DNA from: PGZG01 sp046292765
GTDB taxonomy: Bacteria > Pseudomonadota > Gammaproteobacteria > Pseudomonadales > Alcanivoracaceae
Reading direction: 5' to 3'
Length of the DNA: 64,000 nt
NCBI GenBank assembly: GCA_046292765.1
Contig: JBKBQA010000001.1
Span: 434,001 to 498,000, forward strand
Shown here: positions 44,344 to 53,395 of the stretch, piece after piece
How positions within the stretch are numbered: position 1 is the first letter of the stretch
Layout of the letters: each line of letters starts with the position of its first letter
Translations under genes and position numbers: made by a program
The notes under the pieces: generated by a model
What the model was told of the DNA's origin: nothing
Seen by the model: the letters and a program-made list of their open reading frames with translations, nothing else
Databases searched by the model: none

Positions 44344-45486
44344 ATGCCCAATCCTGCTCCGCATAACAAACCATCGCTGACGCGCCGTGTGCGGCATCTG
44401 GCCGATAACGCCCGCGATCGCCTGCTCGATGCAAACTCATTGGTGCAAGCGGAGCTCACCCCGTTCGAGGTGATTCACCAGCAGGATATTGTCCGGCTGC
44501 GTTACTACCCGCCGTTGCAGGAAGACAGCATCGAGATCAGCGGCGAGCAGGTGAGCGTGCGCCATGAGTCGTTAGCGGTGCCGCTGGTGCTGGTGGCACC
44601 ACTGGCCGTCAACATGCTGATCTACGACCTGTTTCCTGATCGCAGCCTGGTGCGCTATCTGCGCGCCCGCGGTTTCGAGCTGTACCTGATCGACTGGGGG
44701 CGCCCGGAGCGCCGGCACGATGAGCTGCACCTGTCCGATTACTTCGCGGGCATGATGCCGGGGCTGCTGGAGAAAGTGCGTGAGCACTCAGGGCAGCGCA
44801 GGCTGTCGCTGCATGGCTGGAGCTTCGGCGGCCTGTTTTCGCTTTGCTACACCGCGCTTGGGGACCCGGATATTGTTAATCTGGCGTTGATCGGTGCGCC
44901 CTTGGACTATCATCGCAATGGCGCCCTCGGTCGTCAGTATCGAGTCATCAGTCGGCAGGCACAGTTGCTGGAAAAGACGACCGGTATGCGAGTGCATCGC
45001 ACCAACAAACGTATCTGGCGCTCACCGGGCTGGATGAACAGCCTGATGTTCAAGCTCACCAACCCGGTCGGCAGTGTGCAAGGCTATGTCGACCTGCTCA
45101 AGAACCTGCATGATCGCGATTACGTTAAAGCGCATGCCACTCAGGGTGCGTTTCTGGATGACATGGTGGCCTACCCTGGTGGCGTGGTGCAGGACATCAT
45201 CCAGTATCTGTGGGTCGACAACATTCTTGCCGACAATCGGCTGCCACTGCACAACAGCGAAGCAGGTTTCGATGCCGTGAAGGCGAATCTGTTACTGGTG
45301 ACTGGACGCAATGATCCCATCGTCACCGAACAGTGTTCCTTGCCGATCCTCTCTCTGGTGAGCAGTCCGGACGCAACCCACCTTCGTGTCCCCGGTGGTC
45401 ATATGGCGATTCTCGGCGGCAGTGGTGCGCCAAAAGCCATCTGGCCCGACGTGGCCGACTGGCTCGCCGAACGCTCAGGCCTCTGA
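44344..45486 (+). CDS. PhaC-like alpha/beta hydrolase
   Basis: About 380 residues. Fold, length and context (PLVLVAPLAVNMLIYDLFPD, FELYLIDWGRPERRH, VPGGHMAIL) resemble class III PHA synthase PhaC. The nucleophile position is serine (Ser160 in GWSFGG), while true PHA synthases have cysteine in GxCxG. Asp in TGRNDPIV and His in GGHMAIL complete a triad. It may therefore be an esterase/depolymerase or acyltransferase rather than a polymerase. No phaE, phaA, phaB or phasin is beside it. ATG 44344 is preferred to the longer frame. Confidence 0.75.
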   Translation: MPNPAPHNKPSLTRRVRHLADNARDRLLDANSLVQAELTPFEVIHQQDIVRLRYYPPLQEDSIEISGEQVSVRHESLAVPLVLVAPLAVNMLIYDLFPDRSLVRYLRARGFELYLIDWGRPERRHDELHLSDYFAGMMPGLLEKVREHSGQRRLSLHGWSFGGLFSLCYTALGDPDIVNLALIGAPLDYHRNGALGRQYRVISRQAQLLEKTTGMRVHRTNKRIWRSPGWMNSLMFKLTNPVGSVQGYVDLLKNLHDRDYVKAHATQGAFLDDMVAYPGGVVQDIIQYLWVDNILADNRLPLHNSEAGFDAVKANLLLVTGRNDPIVTEQCSLPILSLVSSPDATHLRVPGGHMAILGGSGAPKAIWPDVADWLAERSGL

Positions 45487-45534
45487 CTATCAAGCGCCAT
45501 GGCTGGCTGCATGCTGGCCGGGTACACTGTTGTC

Positions 45535-46002
45535 ATGACTGCAAAACGCCTGCTGATTGTCGCCCATGCTCCGTCGGAGAACACCCGCCGTCTTGCCGAG
45601 GCGGCGCTGCGCGGTGCTTGTCATCCCGACGCCGGCGATGTGGTGGCGGAGTGGAAAACGCCCTTTCATACAGTGCCGGATGATGTGCTGGCAGCGGATG
45701 TCATTCTGTTGGGCACCACCGAAAACCTCGGTTACATGAGTGGCGCCCTGAAAGACTTCTTTGACCGCTGTTACTACCCGGTGCTGGAGCACAAGCAGGG
45801 CTTGCCCTGTGCCATCTACATCCGTGCCGGTCACGATGGCACCGGTACCCACCGGGCCATCGATTCCATTCTTACCGGACTGCGCTGGAAGCAGGTGCAG
45901 CCAGCGTTGATCTGCCGTGGCGACTGGCAGGAGCAGTTTGTCACGCAATGCGAGGAACTGGGTCTGTTCCTCGCTGCGGGACTGGATGCCGGCATTTTCT
46001 AG
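45535..46002 (+). CDS. Flavodoxin-like/NADPH-dependent FMN reductase family protein
   Basis: 155 residues. The N-terminal strand-loop LLIVAHAPSENTRRLAEAA is the phosphate-binding loop of flavodoxins, and GTTENLGYMSGALKDFFDRCYYP is typical of this family. It probably binds FMN and acts in redox chemistry; the partner is unknown. Its stop shares a CTAG with the stop of the convergent copper gene, with no terminator between. Confidence 0.85.
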   Translation: MTAKRLLIVAHAPSENTRRLAEAALRGACHPDAGDVVAEWKTPFHTVPDDVLAADVILLGTTENLGYMSGALKDFFDRCYYPVLEHKQGLPCAIYIRAGHDGTGTHRAIDSILTGLRWKQVQPALICRGDWQEQFVTQCEELGLFLAAGLDAGIF

Positions 46003-46976
46003 CGCGGATGCCGCGCAAACACTTCCGTCTTGCCGTCTTCATCGAAGCTCAACACTTCATAGGGGTCCACCCGGCCACCCATTTCCATACCAGGGGAGCC
46101 AATCGGCATGCCCGGTACCGCGATTCCCCGAACAAAGGGCCGCTCCTGCAGCAGGCGCGCAATGTCCTCTGCCGGGACATGCCCCTCAATGACGTAACCG
46201 TCCACCATCGCTGTATGGCATGACGCCAGTTCGCCCGGAAGCGCTAACCGGTGCTTGATCAGGGCGACATCGTGCTGAATATGTTTGCGCACCGGAAAAC
46301 CGTACTGTTCCAGATGATTGACCCAGTCACCACAGCAACCGCAGGTGGGGCTGTGCCAGACGGTGATTTCCGGCAGTGCATCGCTGGCATCATCGGCACG
46401 ACTGGTGACTGGCGGATGCTGATGCTGATGCTTCGCCGGTGCAGTGACTTTCTCGGCATGGTGATCGTGATGTTTGGGCGCATCTGACCGCTTGCCATGG
46501 TGACCATGGTGGCCATGCATGGATGCTTCGGGCAAGCGCTCGACGCCGATACCATGGCGATAGACATTTTCGGCGCCCAACCAGGCCGTGGCCGACAGTG
46601 CCGTGGTTCCCAGCAGCATCAGCGCCAGCACCGCCGCACCGGCGCCGACCGCGCGGCCGCGCTCTCGCCACGCCAGAATCAGCGCCGGCAAAAACAACAA
46701 TGCCGTGGTCCACGCCGCAGACAGATGACGATGCATGGCGTCATGGCCAGCGCTGTCATGGGCGACACTGCCATAGGCCAGATAGCCGCTGATCAGCGTG
46801 GGTAGCAAGGCAGCGCCGCCAATAAACAGATTCCAGCGTGCCACCTGCGTGACGGTGCCGGCCCAGGATGCGGTTGGCCGCAGGCTGGCCAGCACCATCA
46901 GCAGAGTCGCAATCGTCAACAGTGCAATCGGGAAATGCACCCACGCGGGGTGCCAGTTGGGGATAATCTCGATCAT
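45999..46976 (-). CDS. DUF2231-DUF411 fusion protein of the copper operon
   Basis: 325 residues. The N-terminal membrane domain (about 1-135, four helices, starting HPAWVHFPIALL) matches DUF2231. A histidine-rich linker (about 154-187) follows. The C-terminal DUF411 domain carries SPTCGCCGDW (Cys212, 214, 215), SCHTAMVDGYVIEGHVP and VPGMPIGSPGME, a pattern found in periplasmic metal-binding proteins of copper/silver operons. The fusion and the linker suggest copper binding at the periplasmic face of the inner membrane (inference). It is the last gene behind the multicopper oxidase. Confidence 0.85.
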   Translation of the reverse strand: MIEIIPNWHPAWVHFPIALLTIATLLMVLASLRPTASWAGTVTQVARWNLFIGGAALLPTLISGYLAYGSVAHDSAGHDAMHRHLSAAWTTALLFLPALILAWRERGRAVGAGAAVLALMLLGTTALSATAWLGAENVYRHGIGVERLPEASMHGHHGHHGKRSDAPKHHDHHAEKVTAPAKHQHQHPPVTSRADDASDALPEITVWHSPTCGCCGDWVNHLEQYGFPVRKHIQHDVALIKHRLALPGELASCHTAMVDGYVIEGHVPAEDIARLLQERPFVRGIAVPGMPIGSPGMEMGGRVDPYEVLSFDEDGKTEVFARHPR

Positions 46977-46987
46977 GATCGTGCTCC

Positions 46988-48367
46988 TTAGTGTTGGTGA
47001 CCGCTATGGCCATTGCTGCGCGTTGGTGTGGCGAGATTGTTGCTTGCCGGTGTCGCCGTTCGGCCGCGTCGTACGGGTGCGCCATAATCGGGATTGCTGC
47101 TCACCTTGCGCGCTACGGTGCCCTTCGGGTGCTGATACCAGCCCGGATCACGAAAATCACCCGGCGCCAGATCATCACGCACTTTTACCAACGTGAACAT
47201 GCCGCCCATTTCGATATTTCCGAATGGGCCCACGCCCATCATCATTGGCAGCGTGTTGTCCGGGCCACGCATGTGGCCGCTGTCAGTATGTTCCTGATGC
47301 TCACCCATGCCGAACTGACCCATGGCCATATATTCCGGCAACAGCTTGCGGATTTCCGCTTCAATGCCGGACTGGTCGACGCCAAGGGTGTTGGGAATGT
47401 CATGACCCATGGCATTCATGGTGTGGTGCGCCATATGGCAGTGAAAGGCCCAGTCTCCCGGCACGCCGATAAATTCAATATCGCGTGCCTGGCCCACGCC
47501 AACAATCTCGGTGACTTCGCTGCGCCACAGGTTTTTCGGCCAACGGCCACCGTCACCGCCGGTGACCTTAAACAGAACGCCATGCAGATGGATCGGATGG
47601 TTCCACATCGACAGATTGCCAACCCGAATGCGTACCCGCTCACCGCTTTTTGCCACCAGTGAGTCAATCGCCGGAAACACCTTTGAATTGAACGTCCATA
47701 AATCAAAGTCCTGCATGACCGCAGGATCCGGCCGCGAAGTGCCCGGGTGCAGAGCCCAGTTGTGCAGCAGGATGGCGTAGTCACGATCAACGGGTTCAGC
47801 TTCGCCATCTTTCGGGTGAATGATGAACATGCCCATCATGCCCATGGCCATCTGCACCATTTCATCCGCATGCGGGTGATACATGTGGGTGCCATGCTGT
47901 TGCAGAGTAAATTCATAAATAAATGTTTCGCCCGGCTTAATGGCCGGTTGGGTAACACCGGAAACACCATCCATACCGCAGGGCAAAATCAGGCCGTGCC
48001 AGTGGATGCTGGTGTGTTCCGGCAAGCGATTGGTGACATAAATCCGCACTCGGTCGCCTTCCACCGCTTCCAGTGTTGGTCCCGGGGTGGTGCCGTTGTA
48101 GCCCCAGCACTTTGCTTTCGAACCCGGCGCGAACTCGTGTTCGATTTCTTCCGCCACCAGATGAAACTCCTTCACACCATCAACCATCTTGTGAGGCAGC
48201 GTCCAGCCGTTCGGCGTGTGTACAGGGCGGTAGCCTTGTGCCGTGCGCTTTGCCGGTGTTGGTTCGCCCTGATTGTGATGAACATGGCCGGATTCTGCCA
48301 ACGCTTTGGTGATCGCTGCGGCGGGAAGCATCGCGCCAGCGGCTAACAAAAAGTCTCTGCGTTTCAT
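46988..48367 (-). CDS. Multicopper oxidase (copper-resistance type)
   Basis: 459 residues with a Tat-type signal (MKRRDFLLAAGAMLPAAA). All four copper motifs are present: HWHG (122-125), HMYHPH (161-166), HPIHLHG (257-263) and HCHMAHH (309-315) with Met320. C310, H315 and M320 should form the type 1 site. The protein is Met- and His-rich, and GMGEHQEHTDSGHM may bind extra copper. It likely oxidises Cu(I) in the periplasm. Its start overlaps the stop of the outer-membrane factor gene. Confidence 0.93.
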   Translation of the reverse strand: MKRRDFLLAAGAMLPAAAITKALAESGHVHHNQGEPTPAKRTAQGYRPVHTPNGWTLPHKMVDGVKEFHLVAEEIEHEFAPGSKAKCWGYNGTTPGPTLEAVEGDRVRIYVTNRLPEHTSIHWHGLILPCGMDGVSGVTQPAIKPGETFIYEFTLQQHGTHMYHPHADEMVQMAMGMMGMFIIHPKDGEAEPVDRDYAILLHNWALHPGTSRPDPAVMQDFDLWTFNSKVFPAIDSLVAKSGERVRIRVGNLSMWNHPIHLHGVLFKVTGGDGGRWPKNLWRSEVTEIVGVGQARDIEFIGVPGDWAFHCHMAHHTMNAMGHDIPNTLGVDQSGIEAEIRKLLPEYMAMGQFGMGEHQEHTDSGHMRGPDNTLPMMMGVGPFGNIEMGGMFTLVKVRDDLAPGDFRDPGWYQHPKGTVARKVSSNPDYGAPVRRGRTATPASNNLATPTRSNGHSGHQH

Positions 48368-49746
48368 CAGTGATGTCCTCTATGTGGATCGTCCTGTGCT
48401 GCATCGCCGCCGCTACGCAGTGGAACCTGCAGCGGTTCACCGCCAGTGCGGCTGGCGCTGCTGCCAATCAGTTCGGCCAGTTTCACTTCCTGTTGCCAGT
48501 AGTCACCGAGTGCTTCCACCAGCGACAGCCAGCCGGATAATTCAGCTCGCTTGCTGTCGAGCAGGGCGAATACGCCGTCGAGCATGAAATTCACCCGCTG
48601 CTGGCGGGCATCGACTTCCGCGGCCAGTGCCGGCAGCAGCGATTGTTGATGCAGATCGATGCGTTGCTGTTGTTGCGTCAGCAATTCAAGTTGACGCTGC
48701 AGCTGCACCGACAGTCGCTGTTCCAGCAAAGCGGTCTCTGCCTCGATCAACTGCTGCCTGGCAGCCAGCGCTTGCTGTTCACCGCGACTGCGATGCCACA
48801 GTGGTATGCGGAACGCGAGTGTCGGGCCAGTGGCACGCTCATCGCCGCTGCGCTCATGCTTGATGCCCACCTGACTGTCGTCCAGCCAGCGACCACGACG
48901 ACGTTCGCCGGCAATCTCGGCAAGCTGTCGTTGCCGGGTGAGTTGTTGCTGCAGCACCGGATGCTCTGGCAACAACGCCAGCAGCGCAGCGTGATCGGTA
49001 GTCTGCGGTGGCGACTGCAACGGCGCGCCAACTCGCCAGCGCTCATGCGGTAACGCCATCTGCAATGCCAGATCAGCCCACGCCTGATCGCGACGCTGGC
49101 GGGCGGATAGCAGATCCAGCTGTGCCTGTGCCGCCACCCGGGCATGGCGGGCCCTTTCCAGTGGCGTCATGTTGCCAGCCTGATCAAACCGTTCGGCTAA
49201 TTGATCGGCCAGCACAGCGCTGCGGGTGATGGCGTCCTGCACCTGCAACACCTGATTAGCGGTGACCAATGCATACCAGGCCGCCTCCGTTTTCAGCGCC
49301 TGGTGACGCAGCGCCTCGGCCAGCGTTTGCACCGCCAGATCATGCTCGGCGGCGGCACGGCGCTGACGCGCCGGGCGCAGCATCAGGCCGGCCAGACTCT
49401 GGCTGAGACCGATACTGAATTCGCTGCCGCCACCACTGACATCCAGCCACGACAGTGACAGCGATGGATTCAGCCGCTCGCCAGCGCGCGCCACATCGGC
49501 GGCGGCAATATCGAGCCGGGCATATTCGGCACGCAGCGCCGGGTGGTAGTAGAGCGCCGCCTGCACGGCCTGCTGGCGCGACAATTGGCCGCCGAGATGC
49601 GGTGCGGCATCCGGGATCTCAAGCCCCTGTTGTTGCAGGCTGGCGCGGGCGCGTTCTGGCCCGTCTGCCGGGGGTTTGCCGGCGCAGCCGACAACAAGCA
49701 GCAATGTCAGCAACGCTGACACGCCGATAATCTGTTGGGTGGTCAT
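48367..49746 (-). CDS. TolC-like outer-membrane efflux lipoprotein
   Basis: 459 residues with a lipoprotein signal (Cys21 in LLLVVGC). It has two long helical repeats of the outer-membrane factor family (ALYYHPALRAEYARLDIAAA and ALLPEHPVLQQQLTRQRQL). The C-terminus is His-rich (DDPHRGHH). No RND pump or adaptor is in this operon, so its partner is elsewhere or absent. ATG 49746 is taken; the frame is open to 49782. Confidence 0.88.
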   Translation of the reverse strand: MTTQQIIGVSALLTLLLVVGCAGKPPADGPERARASLQQQGLEIPDAAPHLGGQLSRQQAVQAALYYHPALRAEYARLDIAAADVARAGERLNPSLSLSWLDVSGGGSEFSIGLSQSLAGLMLRPARQRRAAAEHDLAVQTLAEALRHQALKTEAAWYALVTANQVLQVQDAITRSAVLADQLAERFDQAGNMTPLERARHARVAAQAQLDLLSARQRRDQAWADLALQMALPHERWRVGAPLQSPPQTTDHAALLALLPEHPVLQQQLTRQRQLAEIAGERRRGRWLDDSQVGIKHERSGDERATGPTLAFRIPLWHRSRGEQQALAARQQLIEAETALLEQRLSVQLQRQLELLTQQQQRIDLHQQSLLPALAAEVDARQQRVNFMLDGVFALLDSKRAELSGWLSLVEALGDYWQQEVKLAELIGSSASRTGGEPLQVPLRSGGDAAQDDPHRGHH

Positions 49747-49828
49747 CTGCAATGATCTCCGCGTAAACACAGAACCCCGCACCAGACTTCGGTAATACAG
49801 GCACAGGACAGCGGGCCGATAACGGCCG

Positions 49829-50194
49829 TCAGATCGCGGAGGAGGAGGGAGGTCGTAACAGCGGTAGTGGGTGAGACGTCAGCGGCACGGCGCCAGCCAG
49901 CAGACTTGGCTCATCATGCCCGGGCGCCAGCGACAACATAAACAGCGGCGCCGCCGTGGCCACCGTGGCACAGGCCGCCTGGCAGGCGGCGTCACAGCTG
50001 GAGCAGTCCGCACCGGTATCAATGGCCTGCGCCGCCTGCTCTGCGGCCGCGCCGTGATGGTGGTGGCCAGCATGATGATCGTGCGCCTCCGTGGCGCTCG
50101 CTGCCGCAACAGGAGACACGCAGCCCGAATGCTGCCCCGCCGACAGCGGAGCAGAGACAATCAGCAACAGGGCAAGCAGCAGTCTCACGGTCAT
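49829..50194 (-). CDS. Small His/Cys-rich exported protein, copper-operon leader gene
   Basis: 121 residues: a signal peptide, then a histidine block (HDHHAGHHHH) and a cysteine cluster (CSSCDAACQAAC), clear metal-ligand content. It is the first gene behind the MerR-type promoter and precedes the efflux gene by 82 bp. CopL of Xanthomonas, a small His/Cys-rich first gene of copper operons, is similar in position and composition; homology is not established. Confidence 0.75.
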   Translation of the reverse strand: MTVRLLLALLLIVSAPLSAGQHSGCVSPVAAASATEAHDHHAGHHHHGAAAEQAAQAIDTGADCSSCDAACQAACATVATAAPLFMLSLAPGHDEPSLLAGAVPLTSHPLPLLRPPSSSAI

Positions 50195-50200
50195 GGGTAA

Positions 50201-50232
50201 AGACTAGCACACTGGGGTAGCCCCAGGGTCAA
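50201..50232 (-). promoter_or_regulatory. MerR-type metal-responsive promoter of the copper operon
   Basis: On the minus strand TTGACC (50232-50227) is separated by 19-20 bp from a CTAGTC/TAGTCT -10 (50207-50201). The spacer holds the dyad ACnCTGGGG, CTA, CCCCAGnGT (50229-50209). An over-long spacer with a central dyad is the hallmark of MerR/CueR/CadR-type promoters. The regulator gene is not in the window. Confidence 0.85.
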
Positions 50233-50420
50233 CGGTTGCTGGTCTGTAGCCGCCTGTCGTGGCCAGAAATGGTCTTGAGCGCCACTGTGATGGCAAATTC
50301 CGCCACCCGTCAAAAAGGCCTTCGGGGCCAGCAGGCCGCTGGATTACTCTGCTTTGGCTCGTCTGCGCAGTCACTTCGCCTGCGAGGCTGAAACGGCAGA
50401 ACAAGAACAAAGGTCGCTCG

Positions 50421-51467
50421 ATGAAAAATATCGCTCTCTTGCTACTGGCTCCCGTGCTGGCACTCACAGGTTGCACGTCGCTGCCGCCGGCCAGCCCGGC
50501 GCCTGAGTTCTATGTGGCGTATCCGGGAGTTCAGGACACCCGCATTCTGGAAACTGCAGATGGCCTCTACCTCTACGGGCAATGGTGGGAGCCCGAAGAC
50601 CGGAACCCCGCTGCCGTGGTTTTGCTGCTTCATGGCACGGCGGCGCATGCCGGCGTCTATGCGCCCTGGGCAAGCCATCTGGTCGAGCACGGCTATGCCC
50701 TGTTTGCTTACGACATGCGTGGCTGGGGCCAGTCGCAGGGCTTTGGTCGTGCCGGGTTTACTCGCAGCGCCGATGCCTATGTGCAGGATGTGTCCCTCGC
50801 CTTGGCGGAAGTGCGGAAGCGCTATCCGGATGTGCCGGTGTACCTGCAGGGCGAATCGCTTGGCGCCGGTGTGGCGTTGCAGTGGGACATTCGCGACAAC
50901 GAACAGGTCGATGGCTTGATCCTCAATGCGCCGCCGGTGGTGGTCAATATGAAGGTGGGGCCGCTCAGGCAACCGGACTGGCTTTCTAACACCATGGTCT
51001 GGAATGCCGGGCTGATCGGCCGCATGGCACCGAATGCGTCGGTTTACTCCATGGCGGGAATAAGAGGGCGCTGGATGTGGAACAAGGCGATCTTCGATCC
51101 CTGGGCGAAGGACTGGATCGCTGAAGAAATCAACATGACCCGCAGCGCCGTGGCGGCCAGTTATCTGACAAACTTGCAAAAAATCTCTGCCGAGATTCGT
51201 GACAACCTCGACAAGATTGATACGCCCGTCATCGTGTTGCAGGGCAGTCACGACTATCTGGTATCGCCGAAAGCAGCGAAACGCATCGCTGATCGCGCCG
51301 CATCCCGTGAGCGGGTGCAGTGGCACCTCTATGAAGGACGTTCGCACTGCGCATTGCACGATAGCGACAAGGAAGCTGTCTGGGCCGACATCGTTGTCTG
51401 GATGGATGGCATGGTCACTGTCGCGCAACTGGCAAAACAAAATCAGCAAATCGGAGCGGCACAATGA
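50421..51467 (+). CDS. Alpha/beta hydrolase lipoprotein (monoacylglycerol-lipase-like)
   Basis: 348 residues with a lipoprotein signal (LALTGC, Cys17). VLLLHGTAAHAGVY and FAYDMRGWGQSQG give the oxyanion and strand motifs, GESLGAG the nucleophile Ser, QGSHDYLV the Asp and GRSHCALHD the His. It resembles monoglyceride lipases anchored to the envelope. It overlaps the following lipoprotein gene (ATGA). Confidence 0.85.
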   Translation: MKNIALLLLAPVLALTGCTSLPPASPAPEFYVAYPGVQDTRILETADGLYLYGQWWEPEDRNPAAVVLLLHGTAAHAGVYAPWASHLVEHGYALFAYDMRGWGQSQGFGRAGFTRSADAYVQDVSLALAEVRKRYPDVPVYLQGESLGAGVALQWDIRDNEQVDGLILNAPPVVVNMKVGPLRQPDWLSNTMVWNAGLIGRMAPNASVYSMAGIRGRWMWNKAIFDPWAKDWIAEEINMTRSAVAASYLTNLQKISAEIRDNLDKIDTPVIVLQGSHDYLVSPKAAKRIADRAASRERVQWHLYEGRSHCALHDSDKEAVWADIVVWMDGMVTVAQLAKQNQQIGAAQ

Positions 51468-51775
51468 GAAATATTATTCTTTTGCTGATTGCTACTTTTG
51501 CACTTTCCGGCTGTTCCTCTTCAGTTCGGCCGGTGTATTCCGATACCGCTGATGTTACCGAGGAGATGCGGGCGCAGGCAGACAAGCTGGGCCTGCCGCT
51601 AACTGAATCCGGTAGCCTGATTCTGGCCAAGGCTCTGGCGCAGGGCGAGAAATACTGCGCGATGAATAATCAGAAGATGCAGGCTGAAGTGGTCCTGAAA
51701 GAACGGGGCAGCGAAGCAGTTCCAGTGGTTCACATTCAGTGTGTGCAGGAACAGGAATCTGCAGTTGAGGGATAA
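51464..51775 (+). CDS. Small lipoprotein of unknown function
   Basis: 103 residues with a lipobox LSGC (Cys17). Two further cysteines (EKYCAMN, HIQCVQE) may form a disulfide. It is coupled to the hydrolase gene by ATGA; a function with that enzyme is possible. Confidence 0.7.
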   Translation: MRNIILLLIATFALSGCSSSVRPVYSDTADVTEEMRAQADKLGLPLTESGSLILAKALAQGEKYCAMNNQKMQAEVVLKERGSEAVPVVHIQCVQEQESAVEG

Positions 51776-51796
51776 CAACCCCGGATTGATTATCCC
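51769..51796. terminator. Hairpin at the convergent stops
   Basis: GGGATAA/TTATCCC with a 14-nt loop contains the stop codons of the lipoprotein gene and of trxC. It is followed by GTTT on the plus strand; weak terminator at best. Confidence 0.4.
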
Positions 51797-52224
51797 GTTT
51801 GCTCTCGTACCCACTGCACCAGCGCGTTGCCCGGCAGCGCGCCGGACATCCGGTTAACTTCCTTGCCATTGCGGAACACAATCAGCGTCGGAATACTGCG
51901 GATGGCAAAGCGCTGGGCCAGCGCCGGCTCGGCCTCGGTATTGACCTTGGCCAGCCGCACCTGCGGCTCCAGCACCCCGGCGGCCTGCTCGAACACCGGC
52001 GCAAACTGCTTGCACGGCCCGCACCAGGGCGCCCAGAAATCCACCACCAGCGGCAGATCGGCCTGCAGATGGCTGTCAAAGATTTGCGCCGTTAGCGCCA
52101 CTGGATGACGATCAAACAGGGCAGCCTTGCAGCGACCGCATTTGCCGCCGGCAGCCAGCCGGTCTGCGGGCAGACGGTTCTTGCTGTGACAGTGGGGGCA
52201 GGTGACGACGATCGGGGTAGTCAT
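51790..52224 (-). CDS. trxC: Thioredoxin 2
   Basis: 144 residues. An N-terminal zinc ribbon (Cys9, Cys12, Cys29, Cys32) precedes the thioredoxin domain with active site WCGPC (Cys68, Cys71). This is the TrxC architecture: a cytosolic disulfide reductase induced in oxidative stress in other bacteria. ATG 52224 follows GGAGA at the right distance; the ATG at 52242 is less likely. Confidence 0.96.
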   Translation of the reverse strand: MTTPIVVTCPHCHSKNRLPADRLAAGGKCGRCKAALFDRHPVALTAQIFDSHLQADLPLVVDFWAPWCGPCKQFAPVFEQAAGVLEPQVRLAKVNTEAEPALAQRFAIRSIPTLIVFRNGKEVNRMSGALPGNALVQWVREQTG

Positions 52225-52264
52225 GGATGTCTCCGGAGGCATGCACTCTATATAGGGGCGCCCG

Positions 52265-53395
52265 TCAGGAATTCAATACCGCCTGCCGATGAGAGGCGAG
52301 GTATGCGTGATGTGTGTCGGTTAGACGTTCTATGCGCATGTTCGGGTCGATCCCGAGCTTTTCGGGAAACTGTAGTTTTTCGGAAATAATAATCGCCCCA
52401 TTCTCATTAAAGGAAATCAGCTTTCTGTCGAATACCTTGTCCAGATTGGGAGAAAGCAGCAGCCCGTTGAAAGAATCCAGTCTCTCCCGATTATCCGATT
52501 GCGACCATGGTTTGATATGAGAAGCGACCAATAGCCTGATATCCGGATAGCCAGTCACAGCACATCCGCTCCAGTAGTCAACAAGTCCTGAGCGGAATAT
52601 TCCCTGACCTCGTCTGGCCAGAACGAGAATGGATTTCTCTGTCTGATCCAGGGACTTGTCCGTCTCGATTTTCTCTATGTCTTCTTCTGCATCAATGGAA
52701 AGAGCATCACGAAGATAATCTCGGTAGTGCTTCAGGGCGGCCATGAAAACCGGATCGGAATCGCCAATGCTGCTTCCCGAGCCTTCTATATAGCGGCTTA
52801 TCTTTTTGTACTGCTCAATGGATCTGGCCAGAAAAATGGACAAGGTCCCAGTGACTTCTGATGAGCGATATTCTTGAGAAAGTGACAGACAGAAGCTCTC
52901 GATTTCATTTTCCGTTGAGCGACCGGAAAGCCAGCTCTTAAAGTTTTCCTTCTCTGATGCAAGGTTGCTCCGAATGGCATGAATCAGTCGTGCTCGGGCA
53001 ATGTCATTTCTGAAAAGATGAAAGAGCGCTTTGTCGATTGCTGCGTACTCAATAGTTTGCTTCAGCCAGCGCTCGCTTCTTGGGGTGGCCGATTTTTGAT
53101 ACTCATCTTCCATGCCAGATATTGGTTTGAGCGCCCAAACTCCCGATGATCGAAGGTGGAAAAATGGTAGCGCAATGGATGCTTGATCCTGAGTGGAGCC
53201 AAGCTCTCTCAGCTTTTCCCTGAATGCATGCTTTAAGTTGTCATCAAGGTATATCCGCTCGTCCTGGATGTGCCCCGAATCGATCAACGCGATGACCGCC
53301 AGCAGCAGGCATGGCTTGTAGGGCTTGGGATAGCCCCCCGACCGGTCAGGCCGCAGGTTTGAAAGTGCTTTGATATACCCATCAATATCCGGCAT
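52265..53395 (-). CDS. HNH endonuclease, probable type IV restriction-like enzyme
   Basis: 376 residues. The C-terminal HNH_2-like nuclease domain (about 270-335) holds CAVTG, SHIKPW (His293) and NGLLLSPNLDKVFD (Asn310). The N-terminal 90 residues, with KPYKPCLLLAVIALI and ALPFFHLRSSGVWAL, look like the sulfur-binding domain of phosphorothioate-dependent McrA-type enzymes; this assignment is from memory and is uncertain. The gene is visibly A+T-richer than its neighbours, suggesting recent acquisition. Its start overlaps the stop of the HIT gene (TGATG). No methylase or dnd genes adjoin it. Confidence 0.75.
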   Translation of the reverse strand: MPDIDGYIKALSNLRPDRSGGYPKPYKPCLLLAVIALIDSGHIQDERIYLDDNLKHAFREKLRELGSTQDQASIALPFFHLRSSGVWALKPISGMEDEYQKSATPRSERWLKQTIEYAAIDKALFHLFRNDIARARLIHAIRSNLASEKENFKSWLSGRSTENEIESFCLSLSQEYRSSEVTGTLSIFLARSIEQYKKISRYIEGSGSSIGDSDPVFMAALKHYRDYLRDALSIDAEEDIEKIETDKSLDQTEKSILVLARRGQGIFRSGLVDYWSGCAVTGYPDIRLLVASHIKPWSQSDNRERLDSFNGLLLSPNLDKVFDRKLISFNENGAIIISEKLQFPEKLGIDPNMRIERLTDTHHAYLASHRQAVLNS

